From contig CM063247.1 of the NCBI GenBank assembly GCA_032158295.1, positions 22,853,876 through 22,917,875 on the forward strand: a stretch of 64,000 bases of DNA, written 5' to 3'. Source of the DNA: Pycnopodia helianthoides (taxonomy: Eukaryota; Echinodermata; Asteroidea; Forcipulatida; Asteriidae). The position numbers and the translations under genes were made by a program. The notes under the pieces are model-generated. The model worked only from the letters and a program-made list of their open reading frames with translations, searched no databases and was not told the origin of the DNA. Each line of letters opens with the position of its first letter. Position 1 is the stretch's first letter. Below are positions 11,737-26,700 of the stretch, piece by piece.

Positions 11737-14700
11737 CTGTAATCATAGATAATACAAAATAAACAGAACTTAACGGTTAAGTGATAAATCTCAGTCTAAT
11801 CAACTAAGCTCAACAAAGTAATCAATAACATGTATGAACATCACACAATAATTACACATTCATTGCATCATTAATGTAATGAAGCTACCATACATGTAGT
11901 AATAAATTGTTTCATCTTATTTAATTGTTATCAATAATGCATAAGTCTTAAATCATACACAAATTATAAATTCTAACTGCTGATCAATATGAGTTCCTTC
12001 TCTATGATCAACCTCTTACTTAAACCATATCCTTTAGATTCTATTCTCTTGTGTTCTCCACAGTTTGTATTTTTTTATCTGGCATGACTCCAGTCCTAAA
12101 CAACCTATCAATGAAATCTTAGTCCTAAGCCTAACCTCAATATTAACCATTACCTTTTATTTATAAATGTGAACTGAAATAAACAGCAATGAATAAATTA
12201 AACCACCAGACTGTAGCAAAACAAAAGCAGCCTGACCTACCAGACGCTAAACCACACCGCGCGCATGCACAAGTTATACACAGCAGTACAAAACACCCTC
12301 ATAGTGGATGTCAGAACACAATCTTGTACATTATTATGACAGCTTTCCCCAAAAAATGATAACGATCTACTTGGATGTTGTATAAAAGATAATGAATGTT
12401 TTGCATTCATACAATGGCAAGAATGTTTTCATTCAGTGAAAGATGGAATGATCCATTCAACTTAGCTTCGCCTCGATGAATGGAACAATCCATCTTTCAA
12501 CCAATGACAATGCTCTCACCTTTGCACTCCAACTGTTCATTATTAGTATGTTACAGTTTTGAAAAGTCACTACAGAAACACAACATCCAAACAACAAGAA
12601 ACAGTAATGCTGATTGGACAAAGACAAGATAGAACAAGCGCATACAGAATGAGAGCAGTAAGTTGATTGGACAAAGACAAAATAGAACAAGTGTATACAG
12701 AATGAGAGAAGTAAGTTGATTGGACAAAGACAAAATAGAACAAGTGTATACAGAATGAGAGAAGTAAGTTGATTGGACAAAAACAAGATAGAACAAGTGT
12801 ATACAGAATGAGAGCAGTAAGTTGATTGGACAAAGACAAGATAGAACAAGTGTATACAGAATGAGTGAAGTAAGTTGATCAGATTTTTGGATTTACCTGT
12901 GAATCATTGTGAAGTAAAGAGTACAGATCCATTCCTGTTGACAATAACAAAAAAATTAAAATCACTTACTTTATAAATAGCATTTAATCTGGTAACCTAA
13001 TTCTAGTAAATGTCAAGTAATAAACCACAAAATTCTAGTAATTCTAGTAAGCCAAACTTGTCTGTGCTAACCAGCTCTATGAAGGTGGATATTAATGACA
13101 GAGGTTCCTATGGGTAAGAGACCCTATCAACGAAACGTAGTATTATCAATGATTACAAAAATAAAGTATAACCTTCTTACCAAATGCCAAAATACTTATC
13201 TTGTAAATTGTCCCCTGCAACTTATTGCTTAGCAAGTCAAGTTGTAAAGCAAAGAAGGTGGGCTGACTTTGGGACTTTTTGAACAAGAGCACCGAGTCCA
13301 ATCTCAACTTACCAGGGTAATCTGATGGTGGCATCGGCAGGTACGGCGAATTGTAATCACCAAACAGAGGCATTTGAGAATGTGTTGTCTGACCCAGATC
13401 CATAGATGGTAACAAACTAGAGTGATGCGATGTTGGCAGTGGGGACTGTAAGCTGTAATCTATAGGGTACCTGGTTAGAGAAGAGAAGAATCAAAGCTAG
13501 TTAGTACTCCACCATGCTGATGACTATGTTCAGGAGATCATGGCAGTGGGGACTGTAAGCTGTAATCTATAGGGTACCTGGTTAGAGAAGAGAAGAATCA
13601 AAGCTAGTTAGTACTCCACCATGCTGATGACTATGTTCAGGAGATCATGGCAGTGGGGACTGTAAGCTGTAATCTATGGGGTACCTGGTTAGAGAAGAGA
13701 AGAATCAAAGCTAGTTAGTACTCCACCATGCTGGTGACTATGTTCAGGAGATCATGGCAGTGGGGACTGTAAGCTGTAATCTATGGGGTACCTGGTTAGA
13801 GAAGAGAAGAATCAAAGCTAGTTAGTACTCCACCATGCTGGTGACTATGTTCAGGAGATCATGGCAGTGGGGACTGTAAGCTGTAATCTATGGGTACCTG
13901 GTTAGAGAAGAGAAGAATCAAAGCTAGTTAGTACTCCACCATGCTGATGACTATGTTCAGGAGATCATGGCAGTGGGGACTGTAAGCTGTAATCTATAGG
14001 GTACCTGGTTAGAGAAGAGAAGAATCAAAGCTAGTTAGTACTCCACCATGCTGATGACTATGTTCAGGAGATCATGGCAGTGGGGACTGTAAGCTGTAAT
14101 CTATAGGGTACCTGGTTAGAGAAGAGAAGAATCAAAGCTAGTTAGTACTCCACCATGCTGGTGACTATGTTCAGGAGATCATGGCAGTGGGGACTGTAAG
14201 CTGTAATCTATGGGGTACCTGGTTAGAGAAGAGAAGAATCAAAGCTAGTTAGTACTCCACCATGCTGATGACTATGTTCAGGAGATCATGGCAGTGGGGA
14301 CTGTAAGCTGTAATCTATAGGTACCTGGTTAGAGAAGAGAAGAATCAAAGCTAGTTAGTACTCCACCATGCTGATGACTATGTTCAGGAGATCATGGCAG
14401 TGGGGACTGTAAGCTGTAATCTATAGGGTACCTGGTTAGAGAAGAGAAGAATCAAAGCTAGTTAGTACTCCACCATGCTGATGACTATGTTCAGGAGATC
14501 ATGGCAGTGGGGACTGTAAGCTGTAATCTATGGGGTACCTGGTTAGAGAAGAGAAGAATCAAAGCTAGTTAGTACTCCACCATGCTGATGACTATGTTCA
14601 GGAGATCATGGCAGTGGGGACTGTAAGCTGTAATCTATAGGGTACCTGGTTAGAGAAGAGAAGAATCAAAGCTAGTTAGTACTCCACCATGCTGATGACT

Positions 14701-17700
14701 ATGTTCAGGAGATCATGGCAGTGGGGACTGTAAGCTGTAATCTATAGGGTACCTGGTTAGAGAAGAGAAGAATCAAAGCTAGTTAGTACTCCACCATGCT
14801 GATGACTATGTTCAGGAGATCATGGCAGTGGGACTGTAAGCTGTAATCTATGGGGTACCTGGTTAGAGAAGAGAAGAATCAAAGCTAGTTAGTACTCCAC
14901 CATGCTGATGACTATGTTCAGGAGATCATGGCAGTGGGGACTGTAAGCTGTAATCTATAGGGTACCTGGTTAGAGAAGAGAAGAATCAAAGCTAGTTAGT
15001 ACTCCACCATGCTGGTGACTATGTTCAGGAGATCATGGCAGTGGGGACTGTAAGCTGTAATCTATGGGGTACCTGGTTAGAGAAGAGAAGAATCAAAGCT
15101 AGTTAGTACTCCACCATGCTGATGACTATGTTCAGGAGATCATGGCAGTGGGACTGTAAGCTGTAATCTATAGGGTACCTGGTTAGAGAAGAGAAGAATC
15201 AAAGCTAGTTAGTACTCCACCATGCTGATGACTATGTTCAGGAGATCATGGCAGTGGGGACTGTAAGCTGTAATCTATAGGGTACCTGGTTAGAGAAGAG
15301 AAGAATCAAAGCTAGTTAGTACTCCACCATGCTGGTGACTATGTTCAGGAGATCATGGCAGTGGGGACTGTAAGCTGTAATCTATGGGGTACCTGGTTAG
15401 AGAAGAGAAGAATCAAAGCTAGTTAGTACTCCACCATGCTGATGACTATGTTCAGGAGATCATGGCAGTGGGGACTGTAAGCTGTAATCTATAGGGTACC
15501 TGGTTAGAGAAGAGAAGAATCAAAGCTAGTTAGTACTCCACCATGCTGATGACTATGTTCAGGAGATCATGGCAGTGGGGACTGTAAGCTGTAATCTATG
15601 GGGTACCTGGTTAGAGAAGAGAAGAATCAAAGCTAGTTAGTACTCCACCATGCTGATGACTATGTTCAGGAGATCATGGCAGTGGGACTGTAAGCTGTAA
15701 TCTATGGGGTACCTGGTTAGAGAAGAGAAGAATCAAAGCTAGTTAGTACTCCACCATGCTGATGACTATGTTCAGGAGATCATGGCAGTGGGGACTGTAA
15801 GCTGTAATCTATAGGGTACCTGGTTAGAGAAGAGAAGAATCAAAGCTAGTTAGTACTCCACCATGCTGATGACTATGTTCAGGAGATCATGGCAGTGGGG
15901 ACTGTAAGCTGTAATCTATGGGTACCTGGTTAGAGAAGAGAAGAATCAAAGCTAGTTAGTACTCCACCATGCTGGTGACTATGTTCAGGAGATCATGGCA
16001 GTGGGGACTGTAAGCTGTAATCTATGGGGTACCTGGTTAGAGAAGAGAAGAATCAAAGCTAGTTAGTACTCCACCATGCTGATGACTATGTTCAGGAGAT
16101 CATATCTAAGACTTGTAACAGGTAAGATTAAGTTATAGGGGACCCTTACTAGACAAGCATTGGTTTTTGAAGGCCTCCTTCCACATGCATATCAATTGTC
16201 TGCCTCATACTTCTATTTTGTATTACTTTATTTATTGTTATTGCTATCTAACCATTTTAAGGTTACTCTAGAATCTAGAATGTCACTACAGTATTTACAT
16301 GTATGAGAAAATAAAAGTGTTCAACCACATCTTAAACAAGACATAAAAATGAGCCAATAAATGATTTGTTTTGTGTCATAACTCGGTCAGAAACAACTTA
16401 AAGCCTTATTCAACCACAAAGTCAATTACACTCAATAAATTTGCATAACAATCGTGACAATATCCCTACATCCATGTCACTGTGTGTAATCCAACGGCTA
16501 TTGTCCAAGCTAAGCCTTTCACAACATGAGAGGACCAGTGATTGAATACAACAGTGTATCACTATTGTATAGTTAGCAATGGTCCAGCGACTTTAGTTCT
16601 GTAGTTTACAAGCGATTGGCCTCAATTGATACTAAAGGTCTGCGTGGCCTGCTTGCAAAACTCCGGCTTAGACAGTAATAGGTGCTGGGTTCAAATCCCC
16701 CACCAAACTCAAGCAAATCCCAAACAAATATATATTTCCCCCCACACACAACAAAAAAAACCAAAACAAACAACAACCAAACAAAAAACCAATACAATAA
16801 GATAACCTTAAAAGGTGATACTTCTCAAACTACCTATGTCAATTTTTTATATAAATTGCAACTTTATTTTATATTGTTTAACCCCTCCTCCCCCCTAAAA
16901 AAAATTAAATAATACAAATTTAGTCCCCCCCCCTTTAAATGCCGTGTCCTCTTCTCAACTTGGGCAGAATGTCATACTTGGAAGATGGAAATGATATAAT
17001 AATTACCAGGACTTTTTCAGGTTGAAATAAACATTTCTTTACACTAAAATGACATTGAAAAAAAGACACAGAAAACAATATTTCTCGACATCATTTGATG
17101 ACTTTACTGATAATGCAACTTTCGGCATTTTAAGTTTCAACTTCAAGAAAATCTTTCAAATAAATATTGCTCAATTTTACCAAGTAAGGAAAAGAACTTT
17201 GAAACTTTGCTTTTTCCTGTAGCATCCAAATCCTGGACAAGCCAGAATAATTCTCCATATTAAACCAATATCAAACTATTACTGATTTACTGGTCGTGTC
17301 TGGACGTCAAACAAATTGCTATTTATGCAACCCAGGGTAAGATCTGTTATATAAGTAATATATCATCATGAATTTACACAATGATTCAAACAAAAACAAA
17401 TCCAATATAAACTCTTCAACTAAAAGAGTCAAACCAACACTTTTTAACCATTTCTCTTCAAGTGTTTAATTTTGAAGCGATACATAAAGAAAGAACAATT
17501 AATTTGAGACTGTGGAATGGACAGTTTCTTATCTGCATCAGCACAAGGCACAGAAAATATCAAGTTTGTCAGGTAAGGAACCCTTTGCACTAGTTAGTCT
17601 GATAAACACTCTGGAAAGAATTTTATTTATTTCATTATACAGACCAAACAACACAAACACAGCAGAATAAACAGGAAATTATAAAGAAATGTTTAGTTTT

Positions 17701-20700
17701 AGATATGGGAGAAAACAAAATCTCAATTTGAAAAAAACACCACACATAAGCCACAGCCCAATTTCATAGAACTGCTTAAGCAGAAAATGCTTCTTAACAA
17801 TTTTCTACTAAGCAGAAATGAGCAGGATACCAGTCACAAGTTGTACATGTGACAAGGTGGTTTGGTTGAAACCTTGTTCTGGTAAGCATCTTTCTGTTGT
17901 GCTTAGCTACTTTTTTTGTGCTGATGCAGCTCTATGAAATTGAAAGGGAAAGGGACTGAAAACCTAATCCACATGCAAGGCTCCAGTCCGGGGAGGGATT
18001 CGAACCAGGGTCCACAGAACAACAGGGAAGGAAAACCGTTAACGTCTGATAATCTGACTCAATAATCAAAGGAAAACAGAGGGTGGTTATAACCCCTTGT
18101 TTTATTATTTGCCAATCTAGCGGATTGACTGGCTGATCTAGCTGGTCTGTCCAGAGTAGGGGATGCACATAATGAGCCAAGTATTGAACGGCTACGATGG
18201 TAATGCGTAAGGTTAGCCGCAGTTGGAGTGTCACATTTGTATGGTACTGGAGATAGCACCGGAGAAGGGTGATTTAAGGGTGATACCAACCGTTTATTAG
18301 CCATCGTCAGTGGTGGTGGTGATTTGGGTGATGGAGAGATTACATTAGGCTCAGGGTCATCTTCATCCTCAGTGACTCTCATCGTTGCAGCGCGGTGTTG
18401 AGGTCTTGGGACAGGCTGCTCTTCCTCCTCATCTGTATCACTACTAACTTCTTCTTCTGTCTCATCACCTTCATCTTCAGAGCTGGAGACAGTCAAGTCA
18501 ATGCATTCTACATTGGACCTCTTATTTGGCATGTCCTCGCCTGTACGGTGGAAAATTAAAATAAAATATTGAAGTTTATCGTTTGTAAGAATCACAAAAT
18601 GAATTCTTTAAAGGTACACTGTATAAAAATCTCTTCTGCGAGAATTGCTCTTGAAAAAATACAAAATTTATTACTTCTGCATGCAGAACCTCAAAATCCT
18701 GCAGTAATACTGTATCCTTAAAAACTACACCATTATTGTTACCTATAAAACCAATTTCATTGTAACCTTAAAACAGCCCAACTTCAAAACAACCAAATTA
18801 ACATTGGTATGTTCAAACTCAACGACAAATCTGAGCTACTATGATATGTTGCCATTACTGGTTTGGCAAGATCCCATACACAGCCCAGCATTAACAGACA
18901 TCTACTACCAATGATGTTTCTTAAAGAGGTTGGGCCACGCTAGAGGTCACTCTTTAAAAAAAAGTTTTACATCCTTAAGTACACCTATATCTACCAGGAA
19001 AACAGTGTGACAGGGTTATAGAATGAATGGTTATGCGGTTACAACGCAGTTTCCAAGCCTCTTTTCACCCCCGCCCTCAGGCAAAATAAGAACAGCAGTC
19101 GGTGCCAGAAAGCTGTCTCCAAAAATTAAAAAGAATAGTAACGTGGCAGTACGTACTCCTCTGTCGAACGGCTGTTTGCTGTTACTCATTGAAGCATTGC
19201 TCAGTACAGACCATCCGGGGATTCAGTACGTATAGTGTCATTTTTGGTTTGCTGCCCTCATTTACGGGATTTTTATAAATTTAGGCGGCGGGCCAGTGAA
19301 AGGAGTAAAAACTCCCTGCAAATAACACTTCTTTTGTTAATGTAATATTAACAAAAATGCAACAAATTATAGAAAGCAGAAAACTAAAAAAGAACGTAAA
19401 CTTCAATCACCATGGCACATCCTCTTTAACTATACAGAGTGCCAGCATGACACAGTGATGTCCTGACAATGAACAATGCTCATATTCATCTAAAACCTTT
19501 ACACTAATATGAAATTCAATTGACTTTGTTATCTTTAACGGGAAATTCATTTCGGCCTTTACATCAATAAGTTATAAATACATCAATAAGTTATAAATAT
19601 ATACAAATTACAATACATTAGAATTTACCATTTCAGTACAAAATACATCAAAAATCCATGAAACTTCACTGTATAAGAACACAAAAAGTAAAAGACAAAA
19701 TGTTAAAAGCTAAAAGTTCATTTAAAATTGCTTTTCAAAATATAGGCACATACAAGTAACAAAACGGATAAAATGACACAAAAACGATATAGACAGAGAC
19801 AGTAAAATAGGCCGGTGGTCGCGGTACGAACAGCGCCCTCAAATCAAATAAACTGCCCATCTGACATACCGCATAGCATAACAGAGCTGTAGCTTCGTTT
19901 CTTCTCTGAGAGTGGCTGCCAAGACCCATCTTCCAGGAACTGGATCTCAAGACTGGGCGTATGATGAGCTAAGATCTCCATGAACAAGCTGGAAAGAGAA
20001 TACAGATGATCCATCAATTATCATCAAGTCGTTCATCATTGATTCCAACAGTCACAAATCCTCCAAAATCCTATCCAGGAAGTTGTTGCAGAAAATTTTG
20101 CTTGACAATTTTCTGCTAAGCAGAAATGAGCAGGACACCAGTCACAAATTGTACATGTGTTATGCTAGTTTGGCTGGTAACCTTAATTTGGTAAGCATAA
20201 TATTGTTGTGCTTAGTTACTTTTTGTAACTTAAGCTTAAGCAGCTCTATGAAATTGGGCCCAGATAACAATTGCTTATCACTGGGTCAAGCACACCAATC
20301 TCATCCAAATCCAAACAGTTGGAAGTTGAGTTAAACCATAGAGTGGGGGTATTTTGGAGGAAATGGCACAAAGACACCAGGGAATTAGGGTTAAAAGTCA
20401 AGCCACAACAACAAACCTTTCAATTTAAACTTCAATAGTTATAGGAATCTTCATGAGTTTGTTGGATTTCTTGTAGGCAATGAGCTAAACCGAGGACCAA
20501 GAATAATTGTGACCCGCTCTACAAAAATGTCGCCCAATGCATTATTGTTTAATGGACGTTTCAATTTGTAAAGTATTAAAAAATAAAAAATAAATCTATT
20601 TATGCATGATCATACTTTAGTCTAATTTGTGTCCTTTTGCTTATATGTAGAGCGAAATGGTAATTTTAAACATCAATTTACTTGTAATTCGTTTTCAACA

Positions 20701-23700
20701 AAAAATGATATATTGGCTAATTTCAAACAGGAGTAACTCAGCAACGCGATACACCCCCAGAGCTTAGACATATACCAAATTACTGCTGTTGGTATGTTCT
20801 CTCCAGCCATGTATATAATCCAAATCTTTAAATTGTCAAAATCAGACTCATTTTCACAGAGCAGGTCACAATTTCTAATGGGTCAGGCATATCAATCTTA
20901 GTCCAACCCATTTAAGTATTCGGGTGTGTTGTTATGTCTAAGTGATAAATAGCAAGACAAGTTCTCTAAAGAACAAAATCTACACAGCAAAGTAGATATT
21001 TATACACATGGTGTTACCGCAAACCGAATACATATGTCTAAGTGACTTAGGAGTTTAGACTTAGAGGCTTTTTTGTACAAACCCATCAATGATGAGGGAG
21101 TCAAAGGGTGCTTTCCTGTCACACACAGGACAAATCCACGTGGGTTTCTTCTCATTCATCTTAAGGTACAATACGCCATCAAAACACTGCAGGTGGTTGC
21201 AGGTGATTGGGCGACACGGTGTGCTCATGCGCATCTTGCCAAGGGGGCACATTAAGCTAACTCGAAGGCTCATGGTTGCAATCTCACTCTCTGGGTCATG
21301 GGATAACTTCTCTTTAACTGATGGGGCAAAGGCAAAGAAAGATACAAGTTATTACATAAGGAAGCTAGTGTACTCAGTAGGTCTTTAACACGTTGCCTAC
21401 GAGTATATTCGTAGTAACAGGTGTAACGGATTCTACCACTACGAGTATACTCGTAGGGAATGAAAGGGCTTTGTATTGTTAATTGAATACACTGGCATCA
21501 CTGAGCACGCAACAAATACGCTTCTGGCAGTGGTGAGGACATACATCCTTAGAATGTGTATGTTCAATTTTGTTTGTGTATAGTAGCTATTTGGTATGCA
21601 CGCATGCGCACTGCACTTGGCAAATGGGAACGCCCTACAAATCTATGACCGGCAGTCAACGAGTTAACCCTTTCAAGCGCCGACCAGTCGCAGACAAATA
21701 GTTGTACAACAAAAATTAAAGATCCCACGGCCACACAATTTTCATAATGGGAAAGAGGACTTTTTAGGGCACTGTTGTGACCAGTTTTTTTTTTTGGGGG
21801 GGGGTGGTGATTTGCAAAAATTGAGTGAACAATTAATGTGTCCATATAACCAATTTATCACAAAATAAATGGTGCATGAAAGGGTTAAGCTCTGCATGGT
21901 GTATTTATTTGTCGATGCATAACCTCTCAAATAGTCTGGCAGGTGGATGACGGGATTGTGCTTTTTGATGATACAAGCGCGGCTATCCTGTTGGTGAGTG
22001 TGCCACGCCCACTTCAGGCAAACTGGCTCTAACGATTGCAAGGAGCCCACAGGAAATGCATTCAACTGTTTTGTTTTGGATGATTTATGCAAGAACAAAA
22101 CAATTATCGGACTTGCCTTTCACATAATGTCTTGCAAAGACTCATAACAAACGTCTTTGGACAATGTCATGAGGGTTTGTCTGTCAAATGACAGAGAAAC
22201 ATATGAAGATTTGAAGACGGAAGGGAGCGAAAAACACTCAGATGCACTGCGTTTTACATAATGACTTACCAACAGGATAGGGCCTATGAAAAACATAGGA
22301 AGTATAACAAGCAGGCAGCCATTTAAAAATAAAAATTTGAACACTGCTTGTTATTTCACCTATACTTTTTCAAAATTCAAATCTGCGATGGCCCTATAGT
22401 CAAGTCATTTTCTTTCTCGTGACATACTCTGACTGTGTGACAAATTCCATGCTTGTATCATCAAAGGCACAATTCCCCACAAATCTGTCCCAATAAAACT
22501 GGTACTACCATCTTCTTTAATCACTACACAAACAAACAATGAACACAACCAACATTTCCAGAAAATGAGTTCAGCATGGTTTACAAATTAATCGCATTTC
22601 TCATGAGCTAAATCACTCTACTCAATTTGTTTAACATGGCATATATTATGATCTAGGTTGAAGGACTTACTGAGTGCTCTGGAGTGGTCTGCATTCCTGA
22701 CTCCATTATTCTTCAATCTCTGGTAGAGAATCTCTGCTGAAAGTTGACTGACTAAGTAGACTGCAACACAGTAGGACTGCACAATTTCAGGAAAATCAAA
22801 GAAGAAGAAGAAGAAGTGCTCCATTTATTACAAGAACTTGTTACTTGTTTCAATAAAGTGGTTATGTTTTCAGGAAAGAAATATGTAAATAACAAGTTCC
22901 TTTATGTTTTGTCAGGGACTTAGCACAAAATAAGAAAATGAGAGCTGATACTGTCCAAGAGAAAACTACTTCTATCTCCTGACAATTTGTACAGACCTCT
23001 TGCACAACGTGCAACGTACTCACATATACCTATCCTGAGTGTCATTTTGGGAGTCAAAATCGTATACAAACATGCAGAAAAGAGAGTTGACACCCAAAAT
23101 TATGCGCATTGTTCGGAGGCGCGTTCTGTGTTTTGTATATAAATCAATAGACCGCCTTTGCATAACGCGAAAATGCTACAGGTACACTGAGGTCACGCGC
23201 ACGTTTTTACGCACAGAGAACAGCTTTCGTCCAATGATCTGCCTCCTTTTTGAGAGTGTGACGTCGTATGCGTTGGGTCTATACTGGTATCTACATGATG
23301 GAGAGTGACTTACCCGGCCTATCTCTGGGATCCACTGGACATCTACTTGGTTGGGTGAGGTAGGAGTTAATCGAGAAAGCGGGGTTATATTGACTGGTCT
23401 ACTCGGTCGCTTAGGTTCAGACCCTGCTTTGGTTTGTGGCAGGAATGGCTGTCAAATTAAGCAAAGTTATACAAGAGTTAGCTATTATTCTAATCAGATC
23501 TGGTGATGCGACAATAACTTAATATAAATGGATTTCAAAAGTTATCTCTTCTTTGCCATCTTTGTCAACTTCCCTGTATATAAGGAAACAAAACCTCAAT
23601 GACAAAAAAAACTTGATTTTATAACCCATTTCAAGGAAACAGACTATTTCTCCTGATTAAATGGCTCTGACTGGATTACAGCACAGTGATATTCAATGAA

Positions 23701-26700
23701 GCAGAGACTGCCCTTAGCAACGCTGCCTTCAGCAACAGCTGCAGCTGCCAATCAGACACAACCCTAGTTTGGTTACATAAAGTGGAATGTAAATGTATCA
23801 AAAACAAGATGGTTGCTCCTAGTTCTATCATGTCTGTCATCTAATATGTATTACATTAGAACATATATGTACAGCATGTAACCATAGACTCATGTTTGTA
23901 CCATGAGAACCACAACCACCCTGGTACAAACACCCTACATTTACTTCATAACACTCAAGTGTTTGGGGTTATTGTATATATGCACTATTTAACCTTCATG
24001 GTGTATGAAATAGATTTTTTTTAATATAACAACCAAGCAGATCATTGCCATTTGATTGAAGAATTGTCTGTCACGTGATAGCAAATAAACGTACCATTGC
24101 ACGCTACGTCATTAACCGTGCATTTTTCGTTCCATTCACCGTGCATTTTTTGTTCCATCCGATTTGTTCTATTGCACGGTGCGTACCACATCATTGCGTG
24201 TGCGTGTCTTTGATAATGCAGTAGTACAGTAATACTGCAAGGCACATACCACATTACGGCGCTCGCGTGTCTCAAAATCTGAGCAGTACAGAACGGGCTT
24301 AGTCACTGTTGAATCCAAACAAACCGAACCAAAAGAAATGGGTGCAATGACACAATTAAATGTTGTACGCTTTGTTTGTTTTGAAAATTGTATCCTCCAA
24401 TCAAAATGACAAAGATCTACTTGGATGTTATATAAAACAAATAATAAATGTTTTTCATTCGTGCAATGGTGCGAATATTTTCATTCGTTGAAAGATGGAA
24501 TGTTCCATTCAACGAGGCGGAGCCAAGTTGAATGGAACATTCCATCTTTCAACAAATGAAAATATTCGCACCATTGCACTCATAGACATTCATTATTTGT
24601 ATAACATTGAGACCTACACTCCTAAAAATCACAGACCCTTGACACAAGCTTTGCATACCGAGGTCAATGGAATTATGGTCACAACCAGGGTTTCCTCCAG
24701 AAATCAATTGCCATGACCTGCCACATTCAATTTGTTAAATTGTGTAAGAGGTCAAAATAAGAAATACATTTGCACTAAGGATCCAATCCTACTGATGTAA
24801 CACATTCAGTGTGCAATGTACACTATTACTGTGAAGTCCAACACCATACGCTGATGATGTACATTATGATGGCTGAGTAGAATCACACTTGCATCCCAAG
24901 TGGGAATTACCCTCAGTGTTTTTCAGTACATGTATGGTTTGTACATGTAAGATTAATGGGATTTCTTTTTATAGTACAACATGGGAATTCCCATTGAGTG
25001 AATGCAGGCGCAGAGTCCTACTCTGGCCAAAGGCAATGTACACCATACATATGTACATCTATCCTACATGTATATATTAGATGAGTTCTCTTCCATTGTT
25101 TAAAAACTTGCTGAAAACTCATTTATTTAACTCCACATACACTTAGCTTGTAACATGTCTTAGATTATTCATCTGTATAATTGTCTTTGTATTCTATATT
25201 TCTCTTTTGCTGCTTTATGAATAGGGTCTCGTACACTAGATAGATTGCGCATTATAAATGCATTATTATTATTATTATTTATGTACATATTTCATCCAAA
25301 GGATCCACAACTCCTACAGATACAGAACACAGTTTTGAAACGTATCAAGTTTGTTATCATACATGTACATTCCACTTACATGAAGATGTGAATATGTACG
25401 TATTATTGTTATTACATTTTTCTGTTTCTCCTTCTAATAACCTACCCAGATAGCCCCCTCTATTTTAAAATATTCTGATTATAATGTTCAAGTACACAAT
25501 GAATGGCACACATACAATGTACATGTACGCTATAACATTGTCCATTTCGCCATTAACTAACAGATGCTGTTTTCTGCAGAATTAGGTCACAATGTCACTT
25601 ACTATAACATGCAGGCCTTGCTCTTTAAAAGCTTTTTGTAAAGAAGCCCATCGGGCTAGTAACGTGTGCAACTTACTTGCCCCCTGAAAGTTTTTGTAGC
25701 CCAGATTTTAAACTTACATCTTTTTGATGTTACTGGCTACGATCACAACTGATTTAATGGTCAAATGAAGTTACACTTACACACACTCTCAAAAAATAAA
25801 TCAACACATTTTACAAGCCCGTAGCAGCTTTGACTGGACAATGTAGCCGAGCTTATGTTAAGAGTTTCCCTTGATCACAGGCAAAACAACACTAACATAA
25901 CAACAAAATGCAAATTCAAAAATACATTTTCCCTGACCTGTAAATATCTTAGTGTTTTGCATAAAACATGCAAACGTTGAGAATTTACAATCCCCTCAGT
26001 CACCCATGAAACAGCCAAACCAGGACTAAAATTTCTCTTTCCCTCTGGAATGATATTTGACACGGTCGGCTGGTCACATCATAGGCCATCTAGCCTAAGG
26101 ACAACCTGGCTAACTTACATTACATGCAAGATGTACTTAGCTCACACAGGGATACATGAACACCGTGTACTGGAGATAGTCAACTCAAGTATACATGTAC
26201 ACTTAGCTTCAGAATTGCTTAACGTCCCAGCACCTTTAGAAAAAAACATTAGCGCTGGCACAATGCCAAATGAATAACATTACTGTTTATCCCAACGTTG
26301 TTTGTGCAAATTCTATAAATGCAATTTTCCCAAAGGTAAAGAAATAATATTCAAATCACTGGGCTTGCCAAATCAAATTTGATGTTTTCTTTTCACCACA
26401 CATTTTACGTATTGCTGGATGGTTTTGAGTTGAGAAAAATAAAATCGCAAAAGCAAACAACAATTTAACAATCAGTGATTGCACAATATATTGTCGCACA
26501 TCTACGCAAACAAAAATGTAATAGACACGTCAGTGTTTTCACGTTGCCCATTGTTGGCTTTCACTAGCATGTTTGGTTGTTTGGTGTTGATTTGGGTTTG
26601 GGGGGAGGTACATGTATGCCCACATGTGCCCTTTTAGAAGAGGGACTACTGATGGAAACCAACCACTGACAAAGTTAAGATTAGCAGTTCCTCTTCAATA

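Noticed and set aside
12457..12849. Overlapping minus-strand ORFs with repeated [14 protein letters not shown] peptides
   Set aside because: They are translations in three frames of the 53-bp tandem repeat.
13435..16103. CRISPR-like array
   Set aside because: Units are contiguous with no unique spacers, in a eukaryotic intron, and the unit is a splice junction.
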